From contig NC_068575.1 of assembly GCF_025698545.1 (NCBI RefSeq), forward strand, positions 61,637,980-61,701,979: a stretch of DNA of 64,000 nucleotides. Reading direction: 5' to 3'. A program made the position numbers and the translations under genes. Below the pieces are notes generated by a model that ran no database searches, was not told where the DNA came from, and saw only the letters and a list, made by a program, of their open reading frames with translations. Source of the DNA: Gossypium raimondii. Its lineage: Eukaryota; Streptophyta; Magnoliopsida; Malvales; Malvaceae. This document shows, piece after piece, positions 1-11,687 of this stretch. The stretch's first letter is position 1. Every line of letters begins with the position of its first letter.

Positions 1-1040
1 TTCTTCACCATGTTTCGTCTCTAATCATTACAAGTAAAATGGTATTATTAAAAAAAAATGGTATTATTAAAATTTAATTTTTAATTTAGTTGGTGTGTAC
101 AAATTATAGGCCTAAGAAACCCGGCCTCAAAGCTACAAAATCCTAGCCTCTAAAATACCATTGTTATCGGAGGAGCTCTAGGGAATGTCGGAGTAGCTGG
201 AGGAGAGAGTAGGGGATGTACTTTTCGCCGGCATGTAATGCCTTCGCAGGGAGACCATGCACGACGACCCAAAAATAGCATCGTGAATTTCCATGGAGCA
301 GAAGGGAGCCAACGTCAGTGGAAGAACTTATGGCTGTTAAAGTGGCTTTAGCCACTAGTCAAACTAGCTGGTCCGGAGAATCCCAAGCTCCGTCGAGCTC
401 CAACTAGCAGGGAACCGAAGATATAATGGCGCTAAACAAACAAAGGGATGAGGTTGCTGGAGAAAAGTTGAAAGGGCCAAGCCTAATGTCGAGGGTGGAA
501 TATGAGGGAAACCCTTACAAGATGGTCGAAAATACCTCTTAGATTGCCGATCCAAGGCTGAAGAAATAAAGAAAAGGTTCAGATATTATTCTGCCGAGAG
601 CAAAGAGAAAACTAAAACAAAAAATGGGACGACAACAAGCATATCAAATCAACCATTTGATGACGGAAGAATCCAAAACGGACCTCATCAGATTAATGGG
701 CTGAGGGAATGTCTCACTCATAAAGAGCAACTAGTCAAATAATATGTGGAGCTTACTTGGACACTCTTATTTTCATATCTAAGCCACTTCATAACTTAAC
801 TATCAACTCTTCACTATTTTATCAAGTCATATTTTATCTGTCCTTTTATAATTCCACCATTATCTGTTTTAAAAGGAAACGTATTTAAACGGATCCACAT
901 CATGTACCAGAGTGGATCTAAGGGCTGGCGGGATAATAAAATGGTCTCCCCTAAAATGAATTTTAAATTATTTATATTCTTTATAATTTATAGAATCTTA
1001 AACTAATAGTAGTGAAGTTGTATTTGAGTACTTCAAAAAT
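1..1040. other. Intergenic, no gene recognised
   Basis: Short ORFs on the minus strand between about 160 and 560 match no family I recognise. The stretch from about 150 to 720 is clearly less AT-rich than its surroundings, so it may be a decayed gene or transposon fragment. I could not name a family. The rest is AT-rich spacer. Confidence 0.4.
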
Positions 1041-1480
1041 TAGAGGTGCTCATGGGCCGGGCGGCCCGGCCCGATGGCCCGTCCGAAATATGGGAGGGTT
1101 TGGGTAAAAATATAGGCCCGAAATATGGGCTTGGGCAAAAAAATGAGGCCCGTTTAGAAAACGGGCCGGGCCTTGGGCACTACTTTTTTGGCCCGGCCCG
1201 GCCCAATATAATAAATATATTTATTTTTAAATTTTAAAATATTTTTTACATACTTTTTTAATTTTTTTTATTTTAAAATAATTTTAAAATACTTTTTTTA
1301 ATTTTTTTAATTTTAAAATATTTTTAAAATATTTTTTAAAATTTTTAAAATAAAAATGGGCCGGGCCGGTCCCGGGCTTATGATTTTTTTCCCGGATCGG
1401 GCCTGGGCAAAATCTTAGGCCCATATTTTGGGCCGGGCCGAAATTTTTTATGGGCCTGGCCCGGCCCATGAACACCTCTA
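1041..1480. mobile_element. Inverted-repeat (MITE-like) element with GGGCC-rich ends
   Basis: The left end reads AGAGGTGCTCATGGGCCGGG and the right end reads CCCGGCCCATGAACACCTCT. These are imperfect inverted repeats that continue inward for more than 60 bases, with repeated GGCCCGAAATATGGGC-type motifs. The middle, about 1200-1350, is almost pure A/T with runs of TTTTAAAAT. No transposase is encoded, so this is a non-autonomous foldback or MITE-like element. Two short ORFs inside it are by-products of the repeat. No clean target-site duplication could be fixed: the flanks CAAAAATT and TAAAAAAT are only similar. A related GGGTC-rich element lies near 60.1-60.7 kb. Confidence 0.7.
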
Positions 1481-3670
1481 TAAAAAATGATGAAAATTTA
1501 ATTTAATATTTTAAAAATTATAAAAATATAAATTATTAAAATAATAAAATTATATTTTATTATCATAAAAATATACCATTTAATTTTGTACTTCAAAAAA
1601 AATTCCTTACTTCATCTGTTACATAAGCTTTGTTTTCTACCTAAAAGACTCCACAAAGAAAAACAAACTCACTCTGCTTGCCAAGCTCGACCTTCAATTC
1701 ATCTCCGAACTCGTCAAAACCACTTTAGATCTCCAACCCTGATTCTTGTGTATCAGTGGTGTGTATATGTATATGTATGTTAAGGCTAGTTTTGATTCAA
1801 TTTATTCAGAATATTTTAAACTTTACATGATAATTGATTCAATTTTATTTTTTTATAAGTTTTTTATTTTATTATTTTTACACTTTCTTTGATAAGGTTT
1901 TAATATTTTTTATAGAACTTTTTTTTTTCATTAATAAAACTCTTTAAAAGAGGAAAGCACATCAGTGCCCCACACAGACTAAAAGAAAAAGAGGCACGAA
2001 GGTATGAATACTAAAATGCAAAGTTTTTAAAATTAGAGGTTAAGTCGCTGATTTATCAGTGTAACAAGTTTAGATGGCTTAGTTCAATATATTCATTAAA
2101 ATATATAATTAATTTTTTAGCTCGATTAGATCAATTCACACCTATTCCTGTTTCAACTAATCCAAAACTTTTCTCTGAATCGATACCTAACTAATTTTCA
2201 GTTTACCCAGTCCAACCAACCGATTCGATTAAGATAATATCGCTAAAACGAGTTTACCCACACCCAATACACAATATTTTTTTTGAAAAATAATTTTTAA
2301 ATTATTTTTACTAATTAATATACATTTCTAATTTTTATGTTATATATTAATAAAAATAAATTCAATTAAGTTATGAAAAAAAATCCAAAAACCATCAACT
2401 CGAATCAATTTTCAATTTCTAAGTTTTGTTTGCTCAACTTTAATATTATTATATTATGTATTGAAAATCAAATAGCCATGTTACTTGACTAAACTTTATT
2501 GGAATGCCAGCAATTAGCCTTTTCTGATTAGAAAAATAAAATAAATAAATACATAAAATATAGTAATATTATTTTTCAGCGTTAGCATCATGCGTTATTT
2601 TTAAAATTAAAAGATTCTTAATCATCTGTTCTTATTTTCCCCATTCGATGAGTTAGAAACCAAAATAAAATAAATAAAGTTAAAGGCTTTTTACCGACCA
2701 AAAGATTAAATAAATTAAAGATGTTTACGAATTCCACTACTGTATTCAAGTAATAATAATATTTGTCATTATTAATAAATTAAAATAAATAAAGAAAAAA
2801 AAAAAGAGGTGTGGATGTTAATGTTCATCGAGCTCATCAATAATATTTAAAACAAAAGTTTTGAAAATGAATAAAATAGTAGGACTTGGTTTGTTCTTAT
2901 CTTAAATTAATTATTTAATACCACTATTTTCTTAACTTACCTTTTAAATTTTGTTATAATATTTATAATCTGAAAATTAATTGCATTTCTAATGGGTCAG
3001 TCTTGTGGTCCATCCATGATTATAATATAAAATTATTTATTTCTATTAAATCAGAATTACTTCCTTTTCAATAAACAAATAATAATAATTTTATTTTATT
3101 TTCCTCTCGTTTTCTTCCTAAGAAAAGTATGAAATAATTTATTTTAAATTGTTTAATCGATGGCTTGACGAATTTTCATTTTAGAAATTATAATTGCAAT
3201 TATTTATTATTGATTAAATTGAGATAATCGATCTAACTAAAGCTTCTAAGTTGAATCAATACTCCAAGTTTAATTGATTTGTTTAAGTTATAGAATCTTA
3301 AAATCGAATATTTAGAGTTCTTTATTTTATTTTATTTTATTGACAGTGGTTTTGTTAATAAGTTAAATTTTTGTTACATATTTTATGTTTTAATAGTCAT
3401 TTTTCAAAAATATATTTGGCCTAGCCGTTACACCTCACCAATTTGATGACCATAACGTGTTAACGATTCTTTTATTCAGGATAAAAGTGAGCAACGTATT
3501 TTATATATTTATTTTTATTAAAATAAGTTTAATCTTTATCTCTTGGTTTTTAATCATAAATTATTTTTTTATTTCGAAACTAATTTAATGGAGAAATAAT
3601 TAAAATCCACGAAAATAAAGATTATTAATAAGAAAATGTTCTTTTTCTTTTTTCTTTTTTAAAAAATCGA
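1481..3670. other. AT-rich intergenic region, no gene seen
   Basis: Very AT-rich DNA with only short, unconvincing ORFs. About 2100-2260 contains repeated ATTCGATTAAG-like motifs similar to the inverted-repeat element at 42.1-42.7 kb, probably an older relative. Nothing else could be supported. Confidence 0.5.
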
Positions 3671-3677
3671 AAAAGAA

Positions 3678-3866
3678 TTACATCAAGATAAATTGAACAA
3701 AAGCATCATTATTCTTATCATGTCGAATGAGCTCTAAAACTTCATTCGGGACACAATAATAAACTTGAAGATTTGAACTCTCCTTTAGACTCAGTTTCGA
3801 CAAACAATCAACTTTATTAAGGTTTCTAAGGACATATCTGATGCACCATTGCCCTTCGGCTCTCAT
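3678..3866 (-). mobile_element. Fossil fragment of an RNase H-like domain, LINE-type origin likely
   Basis: The minus strand encodes a 62-residue peptide with a pattern of the form W-x-I-R-Y-V-x-R-x-x-N-x-V-D-C-L-x-K-L, followed by PNEVLELIRHDK. This matches the C-terminal end of the RNase H-like domain (RVT_3 type) attached to many plant non-LTR retroelements and related gene relics, where the usual form is R-x-x-N-x-x-A-D-x-L-A-K. Only this end is visible and no reverse transcriptase was found nearby. It is read as a small decayed fragment. A host gene relic with the same domain is the alternative. Confidence 0.5.
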
Positions 3867-3899
3867 AATTCTTCGAACTATTCTAGAATGTTTTGATCG

Positions 3900-5300
3900 C
3901 TTCTACTTAATCATTTCATTAAAGCCTTATTTAATTTTTAATATAAAATATACAAATCTATTTTTTACATAAGTTTTGTTTCACCATCGTGGGTGTATCA
4001 TAATTTAGTAATATATATAATCTTCTGATTGAGTTGGTATCACGAGTCAATCAGACACCAACTCAATTATAAAATGACTAAAATACATTTCTATATACAA
4101 ATTAAATTATATTGTTAGGGTGTTTTTTATTTATATTTTTATTAAATTAATAAAATACACACGTGTATTTTGAGCATTTACAAAATTTTGTTTGATAACA
4201 TAGATGTCACACACATATATACGTAAATTAAAAGTGATTTAATATGGTTAAGGTTTGTTGAGCTTCAATTATTAAATAAAGTATGAGCTAAATATGTATA
4301 CATGTAACTAATTTTTAATTGATAATACACTAATTAGTAATTAAAATTAACGTGTAAAAGTTATATATTAATTAGAGTTGTGATTCTTAAATTACATATA
4401 CGTAACTTTTTGGTATCCAATCTTTAGAAAAAAGTTGCTTCCTCTAATATACTTGTATTTTAATTTGGAAAATCAAAACCACAAAATTTAAATATTACAA
4501 AATATTGATGGATTCAAATATACTTCATTTTGACTTTTATATAATTTTTTTATATTTTTACATATACCTATCTACTAATATAAAATTTTGTCACACTCAC
4601 AATCTGAGTTAAAAATAATTTTTTAAGTTGATGAGTTGTTTTAGAGCAAAGTAATTACAATAATTTTTAGCTGAGGTGGTTTTTTAAAAGTGAATTTTAA
4701 AGGTATGATACTTATTTGGAGTATAAAAACATTTTAATCTTCTATTTAATTTTTCAGTATCTTTTAATTCCTAATATTGTGTTATTTGTCAAATAATTCA
4801 AAATAAATAGAAAAATTAATATTTATTAATTTTATTATGTAATAATTAATTATGTTTTAAATATAAAAATTTAAAAGTCATTAAAATTTTTAAAATATAT
4901 ATTTTAAAATTTTAATTATTAAAAAATTAATTAAGTACAAACTAATTTTTTTCTAAATAATTTCTTCAAAAACTTAGCAACTTGAAATTACTTGTCATTC
5001 ACGACAAAAAAAACTACGTTTTCAATATATTTATATAATAATATATACCCACTTTTCATTCTATAAAAAATATAAAATTAAAAAGAAAAGAGAAAAAAAT
5101 CTACCCACTTTCATATTTTTAAATATTTTATTTTACTAGATTCCAATCAAAGATAAAAAATCAATATATTAATGTAATAAAATAATTAATATTTTATTAA
5201 AACACAATATTTAATAAATTCCTTTTCATTATTTTAATAATATTAAATTCAAACAGTTTTAAAAGAAAGTTAGGAAGCTAAATTATCAAAAGCTGAACAA
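3900..5300. other. AT-rich intergenic region upstream of the AHL gene
   Basis: No gene seen. One small perfect inverted repeat is present: ATTGAGTTGGT at 4028-4038 and ACCAACTCAAT at 4057-4067. The final part, from about 5290, is pyrimidine-rich (CTTTT/CTCTCT) and probably belongs to the promoter and 5' leader of the AHL gene. Confidence 0.5.
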
Positions 5301-5666
5301 CAAAAACAAAACCTCTCTTTTATTAAAATCTCTATCATTTTTCCTTCAGCTTAATTTTCTTTTTCAATTTTCCTTCTCAAATCTAATTTTCTCCTTCAAA
5401 ATAATTTTAATTTAAAAAATTAAAACCCTCCATAATCCCTGTTTCATTTAAACTGATTTTTTTCTTTTTAGCTTCGAAAATCTTAAATTAGTATAAAAAT
5501 TTAATGTTTTCTGGTTTTGAACTTTGAAAGCTGTTTTGTTTTTAATTTTTTTTCTTGAATTTTTTTTAACGAAACAAGCTGTTTGAGCTTAAAATCCAAA
5601 TGAATTATTGATAGAAATCTAAAGGAAAAAAAAACACTAATTTTTTTCAAAAATTAAAGTTTAACA

Positions 5667-8319
5667 ATGGAGTCAAAAGAATTTGTAACTACTACTACTG
5701 CTACTGCTGGAGTTACAGTGGTAGGATCCGATTCTCCATCGGACTACCACATAGCTCCAAGGTCCGAAAACTCAACCCAAAACCCGAACCCGACTCCCGG
5801 ATCCGCTCCACCGCCGCAGCCCCATGCGACGCAACCGGGACCTCCGCCGCCGGTTTCAGTGTCGGGGATGCCAGAGAAGAAGAAGAGGGGAAGGCCTAGA
5901 AAATATGGACCGGACGGTTCAGTCACTAAAGCGCTCTCTCCGAAACCGATATCAACATCTGCGCCAGCGCCACCTTCGGTTATCGACTTCTCTGCCGTGA
6001 AGAGAGGGAAAGTGAAATCTCCGATATCGTTTTCAAAGGCCAAGAACGAGCCGGAGAATTTAGGTGAGAAAAACCATAACCCATTTCAAGTGATTTTGGT
6101 GGATTGTTTTCATCTTAAAAGTTGGGTTTTCTTTGTTTGTTTATGTTGATGGGTCTTTTAAGTGGGACCTTAGAACTGGGGCTCCATGCCTCTCTATAAG
6201 TCATAATCGAGAGATCTCTTTGAGAAGCGTGTGTATGCGGTAGATTTTTTTGAATGATAGTGAGCGCATTTTTATGGGTTATTATTGAGTTTCCTTACGG
6301 AATCTTATCGTTATTGAGTGTGCTTTGCCACTTGGCATATTATATGCGGTGAAAAAATTGTGGAAGGTACCTGCTTTGAATCTCCTGTTCAAATCTATCA
6401 GAATCTGAACTGACTTTGATATGAAATCTGTTCAGACTATTGGAAAATCATATATGACATATAGTACGAGAATATGACTCTATAAATACATAGAAAAAGA
6501 ATCGAACTCATACTCGACTTGAAATAACATAGGTTGCTTTTATAAGCTCTTGTAACTATGAATATATGGGGCTTCTGTTTTGGTTACTCTGTATTTAGTT
6601 TCTTTTGAGTGTTTGAACTTGAAGTGAAGGATATAAATCATATGTATCATAGTTTTAATCTTTACTAGTAAGGTGGATAGATTGAGTGTCATGCCATTTA
6701 TTAGCGAACAAAGCAACTTCTTGGTGTAATACACTGTTTTTCGGTGTATCAAAATACAACCGGGTGATTTTCATGAATGTCCCCGGGGTGATCTTTGTTC
6801 TTTGGCTGGATTTGTGCTACGCAATGAACGTTTAGTTGGTTTTCCGTTTTGGTTATAATTTGGGGATAAGCGGATCATGATAGTTTCTTGGAAATCTCAT
6901 ATTTATGCATTTGTGTTCTGCGGTGTTTGGTTTTTTATTACATCATTCTCTTTTCTCTTTTTTGTTTAATCCGATTTTGTTTTCACAATTCTGTGTGTGG
7001 TGATGGAAGATCTCTTATGCCGAGATAACTCCTATGTGCTGTTGCTGATTCTTATGACTTTCTCAATGTAGGTGAATGGGTTCCATGTTCTGTCGGAGCT
7101 AATTTTACGCCGCATATCATCACTGTTAATGCTGGTGAGGTATGTTGTATAGATAACATTGAGCTTGCGTGATGTTTATGTTCGGTTATGAATGTGAAAG
7201 ATCTGAATTTTCTTGCTGAGGAATATGGTTCAAGAATACTGCGAGTTTCATTCTGATGTTTAGCCAAGAATAAAACTCGTTAATTCATTACGTCAGGGGA
7301 TTTAATTTTTGTTCTTTTAGGATGTCACAATGAAGATTATATCATTTTCCCAACAAGGGCCTCGAGCTATATGTATTCTCTCTGCAAATGGGATCATCTC
7401 AAGTGTCACTCTTCGGCAACCAGATTCTTCCGGGGGTACATTGACATACGAGGTAAATGCTCTGTTTCTCTTTAATTCTACATCAGTTGTGAGACATCCT
7501 TTGAATTATATCATCAAAAGTTGTGAGCTATTGCATGAACATCTTACAGATGTACATGTGACGTGCATGCCCTTGTGCATAAGCATATATTCGAAGTATA
7601 GGAGTAAAATTTCCAGAAAAACCGACATCGCTTTGATTGATTTTACTCTTCTAAGTTGCAATATGGCCTCCTCTTCATAATAATTCTGCATTTCTTGACT
7701 TCGATGTTGATTAATCCTAGGGTGAAGTAGTTCTACTTTGTTATTTCATCCTTCATCGGCAAACGTATGATCTCTTCTCAAATTTCCTGCAGGGTCGTTT
7801 TGAGATACTGTCCTTGTCCGGTTCTTTCATGCCCAATGAAAGTGGAGGAACAAGAAGCAGATCTGGCGGGATGAGTGTTTCATTAGCAAGTCCAGATGGA
7901 CGTGTAGTAGGTGGTGGAGTCGCTGGACTCCTAGTAGCTGCTGGTCCCGTGCAGGTTTGGCTTCGGTTTTGCCACTCTTTTCTCTCTGTTATTTCCAGTC
8001 TTCATATTTTCACAACTTCGTTTAACCAAATGATTACCGCAACCCTAGTTACGACATAGCTTCTAACTTCTTACTTTCTGTTGTTGCAAACCAGGTTGTA
8101 GTAGGCAGTTTTCTGGCCGGGAACCAGCACGAACAGAATCTGAAGAAACAGAAGCACGACTCTGTAACAATATCAGCTGCCACACCAATGGCTGTTATTC
8201 CCATTTCTAGTGCCGATCCCAAATTAAACATCTCCTCATCTTTCCGTGGCGATACTTGGTCGCCGACTGATTCAAGAAATAAGCCCACTGACATTAATGC
8301 ATCTCTGCCTGGAGGCTAA
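5667..8319 (+). CDS. AT-hook motif nuclear-localized protein (AHL1-like), 5 exons
   Basis: A 327-residue DNA-binding protein of the plant AHL family, which binds AT-rich DNA in the nucleus and modulates transcription and chromatin. Exons: 5667-6063, 7072-7139, 7321-7452, 7793-7954, 8095-8319, all GT-AG and in frame. One AT-hook, RGRPRKY (residues 74-80, type II form), is followed by YGPDG. The PPC/DUF296 domain follows from about residue 133, with [43 protein letters not shown] and the glycine-rich [15 protein letters not shown]. The N-terminus is Pro/Ser/Thr-rich and the C-terminus is low in complexity. Exon pattern and sequence closely resemble Arabidopsis AHL1 as I remember it, including the [11 protein letters not shown] opening and the ending DINASLPGG. 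Assignment to AHL1 rather than a close paralogue is an inference. The gene stands alone, with the MLF-like gene 3.4 kb downstream on the same strand. Confidence 0.95.
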
Positions 8320-8388
8320 TATAAAACATTACAATGTTTGATATCAAAAGCGTCAATGAATTTCATTCTCACCGTAGTTGTCATTATT

Positions 8389-8424
8389 GTTGTTGTTGTT
8401 GTTGTTGTTGCTGTTGTTGTTGTT
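8389..8424 (+). repeat. (GTT)n microsatellite in the AHL 3' UTR
   Basis: About 12 GTT units with one GCT interruption lie 70 bases after the AHL stop codon, so probably within the 3' UTR. On the complementary strand this is (AAC)n. It is likely polymorphic in length. Confidence 0.9.
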
Positions 8425-8999
8425 TTATGTGTAAGTTTATCGACTTCTCACAAGTACCGACATGTTCATGTCCGGCTCGGGTTTGGTTTACCCAATTTAT
8501 TTTTCTCTAGTAGCTAGTCTTTTCAGTGTAGAATATTGAGTGTACTGTTTTAGTGAGAGAGAGCATTAGCCTTTCTTCCAAGTTATGGATTTGTGATTGA
8601 GAAAAAACCAATGTATTTTGAACATCTCAAATTCATTGCTAATGGATAATTTATGTAGCTTCAGATTATTATTGGTTCAGTCAGCTGGTTGAATCAGTTA
8701 AAAAGAGCTAAAATCTCAAATTGAAGAGGAAAAAAAAGGTTAAATTCTGTTATTAGTCCTTGTACTTCACAAATTAATTTTTTATATCATATTGCAAGGT
8801 GTAATTACAAATTTACATAATTTATATTTTAAAATATATTAATTATTATAGAAAAATTATTAGGACGATAAAAAATCTAAACAAGTAAAAGAAAATTAAA
8901 ATCAAATCATAATATGTATGATGTTAGTCCAAAAAAGTAGTTGATAATATTATTACCAATAAAATAAATATCATATGTAATTTTATCTAATTGTTTTAG

Positions 9000-9480
9000 T
9001 GTTCCATATTTGTTGGATTATTCCTCTTTGATATTTAATATAAACTCATTTTCATCAAATGTTGGTCCTTGATCGAGTTCATCATCTTGAGAATATGAAT
9101 TTATATCATTAAAATTATCAAGATCTCTTTCATCCATGTACTCTTCAACGTATGAATCATCTTAAATCGACCTATAAATGAAACTATGAAATATGCAACA
9201 TGCTAGTACGATCTAACATTATTTCTTTTATGCTATACTAAGGTGATGCTGTTAAAAAAGAAATGTTTCTTTAAAACAACAAATGTTCTCTCAACCACAT
9301 TTTAAAACCTCGAATGTCTCAAATTAAAGAGTTCATGAACCATCTCTAGTGCTTGTGTTTAGCTTCATTCCCTCAAGTGATATCATACTCCATGACATAA
9401 TGCAAGAAAATTTTTTATATTTGCATAAGTAACATCTAACATATAATATTAGGGTTCACGATGCAAATAGCATGTAGTAT
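9000..9480 (-). pseudogene. Decayed PIF/Harbinger transposase (C-terminal part)
   Basis: Read on the minus strand, this shows three hallmarks of the HARBI1-like transposase C-terminus in the right order. First comes ELFNLRHSR, then NVVERTFVVLKKHF (usual form RNVIERTFGVLKKRF). The third is IVLACCIFHSFI (usual form IV.ACC.LHNFI), after a frame change near 9210-9250. An acidic tail, DDSYVEEYMDERDLDNF, runs to a stop at 9018-9020. A stop codon interrupts the region between RHSRF and NVVERT. The catalytic N-terminal part is not recognisable upstream (9480 onward on the plus strand is AT-rich). This is a DNA-transposon relic, not a working gene. Confidence 0.8.
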
Positions 9481-10038
9481 TAATCATAAAAACTCATATA
9501 AACTTAAGCTAGAAAAATAATTGTGCTAGGTTATAACATTTTTATAATATATTAATTAAGACAAAAATATATAAAATCTATAATATATAATTTTTATAGT
9601 CTAATAATTTTCATAACATTTTTATAAAAAATATAATTTTTGTCATAATTTTAAAAAGTTATTTTCTTTTACAAATAAGTTATAATAAAAACTATAACAC
9701 TTTTTTTTTACCAATAAGCATATTATTTTTATAATATATAGTGCAGACACATAATTAAGTTATGTCGATATTTCTTAGCCATAAGTTTTATAAATATATT
9801 ACACTTTTATAACATGTAGTTATTTTTATAATAAACTTTTTATCATAACTTTAAAAATAGGATTTAAATAATATAAATTTTGTTATAATCGTATAAAGTA
9901 CACAAAATTATTTTTTATAATATGATTTTTAAGATTTATAATATAATAAATCTTAAGTCATAATTATCCTAAACACTCATTCATACTTATAATATAAAAA
10001 TTATAACTTAGTATAAAAATAATATTTTTTAAAACTGA

Positions 10039-10199
10039 ATTTGGGTGTAATCAAGCACATAATTACTATAATTCTCACCCTTAAAATTAGAAAGTGTAAT
10101 TGGGATGCTCCAATTACATCTAATTCAATGGTATCTATAAATTATAATGGTTATCCAAACATACCACCATCTGTAATTACAAGTAATTATACCCAAATC
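10039..10199. mobile_element. Small inverted-repeat (MITE-like) element
   Basis: ATTTGGGTGTAATCAAGC at the left is mirrored by GTAATTATACCCAAAT at the right. Internal GTAATTGG/CCAATTAC motifs are also palindromic. No coding capacity. Lying 600 bases from the Harbinger relic, it could be a related non-autonomous element or that relic's far terminus; neither could be shown. Confidence 0.45.
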
Positions 10200-11687
10200 T
10201 AATTATTAAGTGGCTTTCTAAACACTACCTAATGTAAAAAAAACGGTATGACACATCCAACAAATGAAAATGTATCACATGGCATTCATTTTGATATGAA
10301 ATTGATGGTGTGGAATTCATTAAGAAAACATTCAAAATATATTTTTATAATATTTAAAAATATATAAAATAGAAAAAAATTAAATTTAAGAATAATTTTA
10401 TAATAAACAAATTATATAAAAAATATAAAATGATAAATAAGTTTAAATTGAAAACATTCAATTCTTTATAATATCAATTATATAAAATTTTAAAAATTAT
10501 ATAAGCTATAAATAATTAAAAATTCTAAAAATTTAAATATATATTAAATAGTCAATGATCAATTCGCGTTTCAATAGTTATATTATCGATCAATAGCCAT
10601 GAAAGACAAAGAAAATGATGAACACGTGCCACGTTTTCATTGGTTAAATATGCCATCAATTTCTTTAACATGGTTAATATTAATATAATTATTTTTATTT
10701 AATTTTTAATACATTTAATTATTAATAATTTTAATTCATATTTAATATTTTTAAAATATTTTGGAGTAATTATTAAGAATATCAAAAGAAAGACCAAATT
10801 GATTATTAGCCCATTAAACTAACGTTCCACGTCATTATTTTTAATGGAAGAAAATGGATGAGTAACACAAATGTAACAATTCAATAACATTAATAGTTAT
10901 TACATAAATTTTAAAAGTTGAGTGGTCGAAATATAGATTGAGTTGGTATAATTTGTCCCTTTATACTAAAAACTAAAATGAAAAGATAATTAAGTTTCAA
11001 ACTTGGGCTTTGTACGTGCGAATATAGGCCTTAAGTACCACGGAGAACTCCCACACGAAGTAGAATCATCCTTTTCAATACCATTATCGCAACTTAGGCG
11101 GTTTATGATCCCATATAAATAGAAACCTGAAATACCCCCTAACTTATATTTTGATCAAAATCAGAGCATCTAGGGTTTCAATCGTCCCAAATTTGACTTG
11201 ATTTCCTCTTTCCATCGCAGGTATTCTCGTTTTTCTCCCTTTTTAGGCTTCAATTTTCATTGAAATTTAGCATATATGCTACGATGACCACTTCCTATTG
11301 AATCACCGATTGGTTCTTAATTTCGCGATTGTTTGTTACTAAATTAGTACTTTTTTTAAACATTGATTATATTTTGTTGTTTTTAAGTGAAATGTTCCTT
11401 CAATCTTTTGGTTTTAGGGTTTAGATTGATTTTCGCTTCTGAAATTTGATACGGTCGCTGTTTTTTTTTCCTATGTTCCATTTAGACATATTTAGAAGTT
11501 CAATAAATTGGATTCGATTGCTTGTGTTGCTCTATTTGTTGAGTTGTTGACAAAATATTTACCTTTAGAATGATGTATGTGGCGTTATCTAAGTAATTAC
11601 AAAGATTGGTTCCTTCTTTCTTTTTCTTTTCTCGAAATTCATATTTAACTTTTTTCTTCTTCTTCAGAGTTTAGAGGGATTCAGAAA

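Larger units (their letters stand above)
8450..11160. other. AT-rich intergenic DNA between AHL and MLF-like genes
   Basis: Apart from the Harbinger relic (9000-9480) and the small inverted-repeat element (10039-10199), this stretch holds no recognisable gene. About 9530-10030 is extremely AT-rich, with many TTATAA/TTTATAATA motifs. Sequence from about 11090 onward is probably the promoter and 5' leader of the MLF-like gene. Confidence 0.5.

Noticed and set aside
1046-1475. Two 63-residue ORFs rich in Gly/Pro
   Set aside because: They lie in the inverted ends of a MITE-like element and mirror each other, so they are products of the repeat.
5744-6043. 99-residue minus-strand ORF
   Set aside because: Antisense to AHL exon 1; its Gly/Pro content comes from the Pro-rich plus-strand protein.
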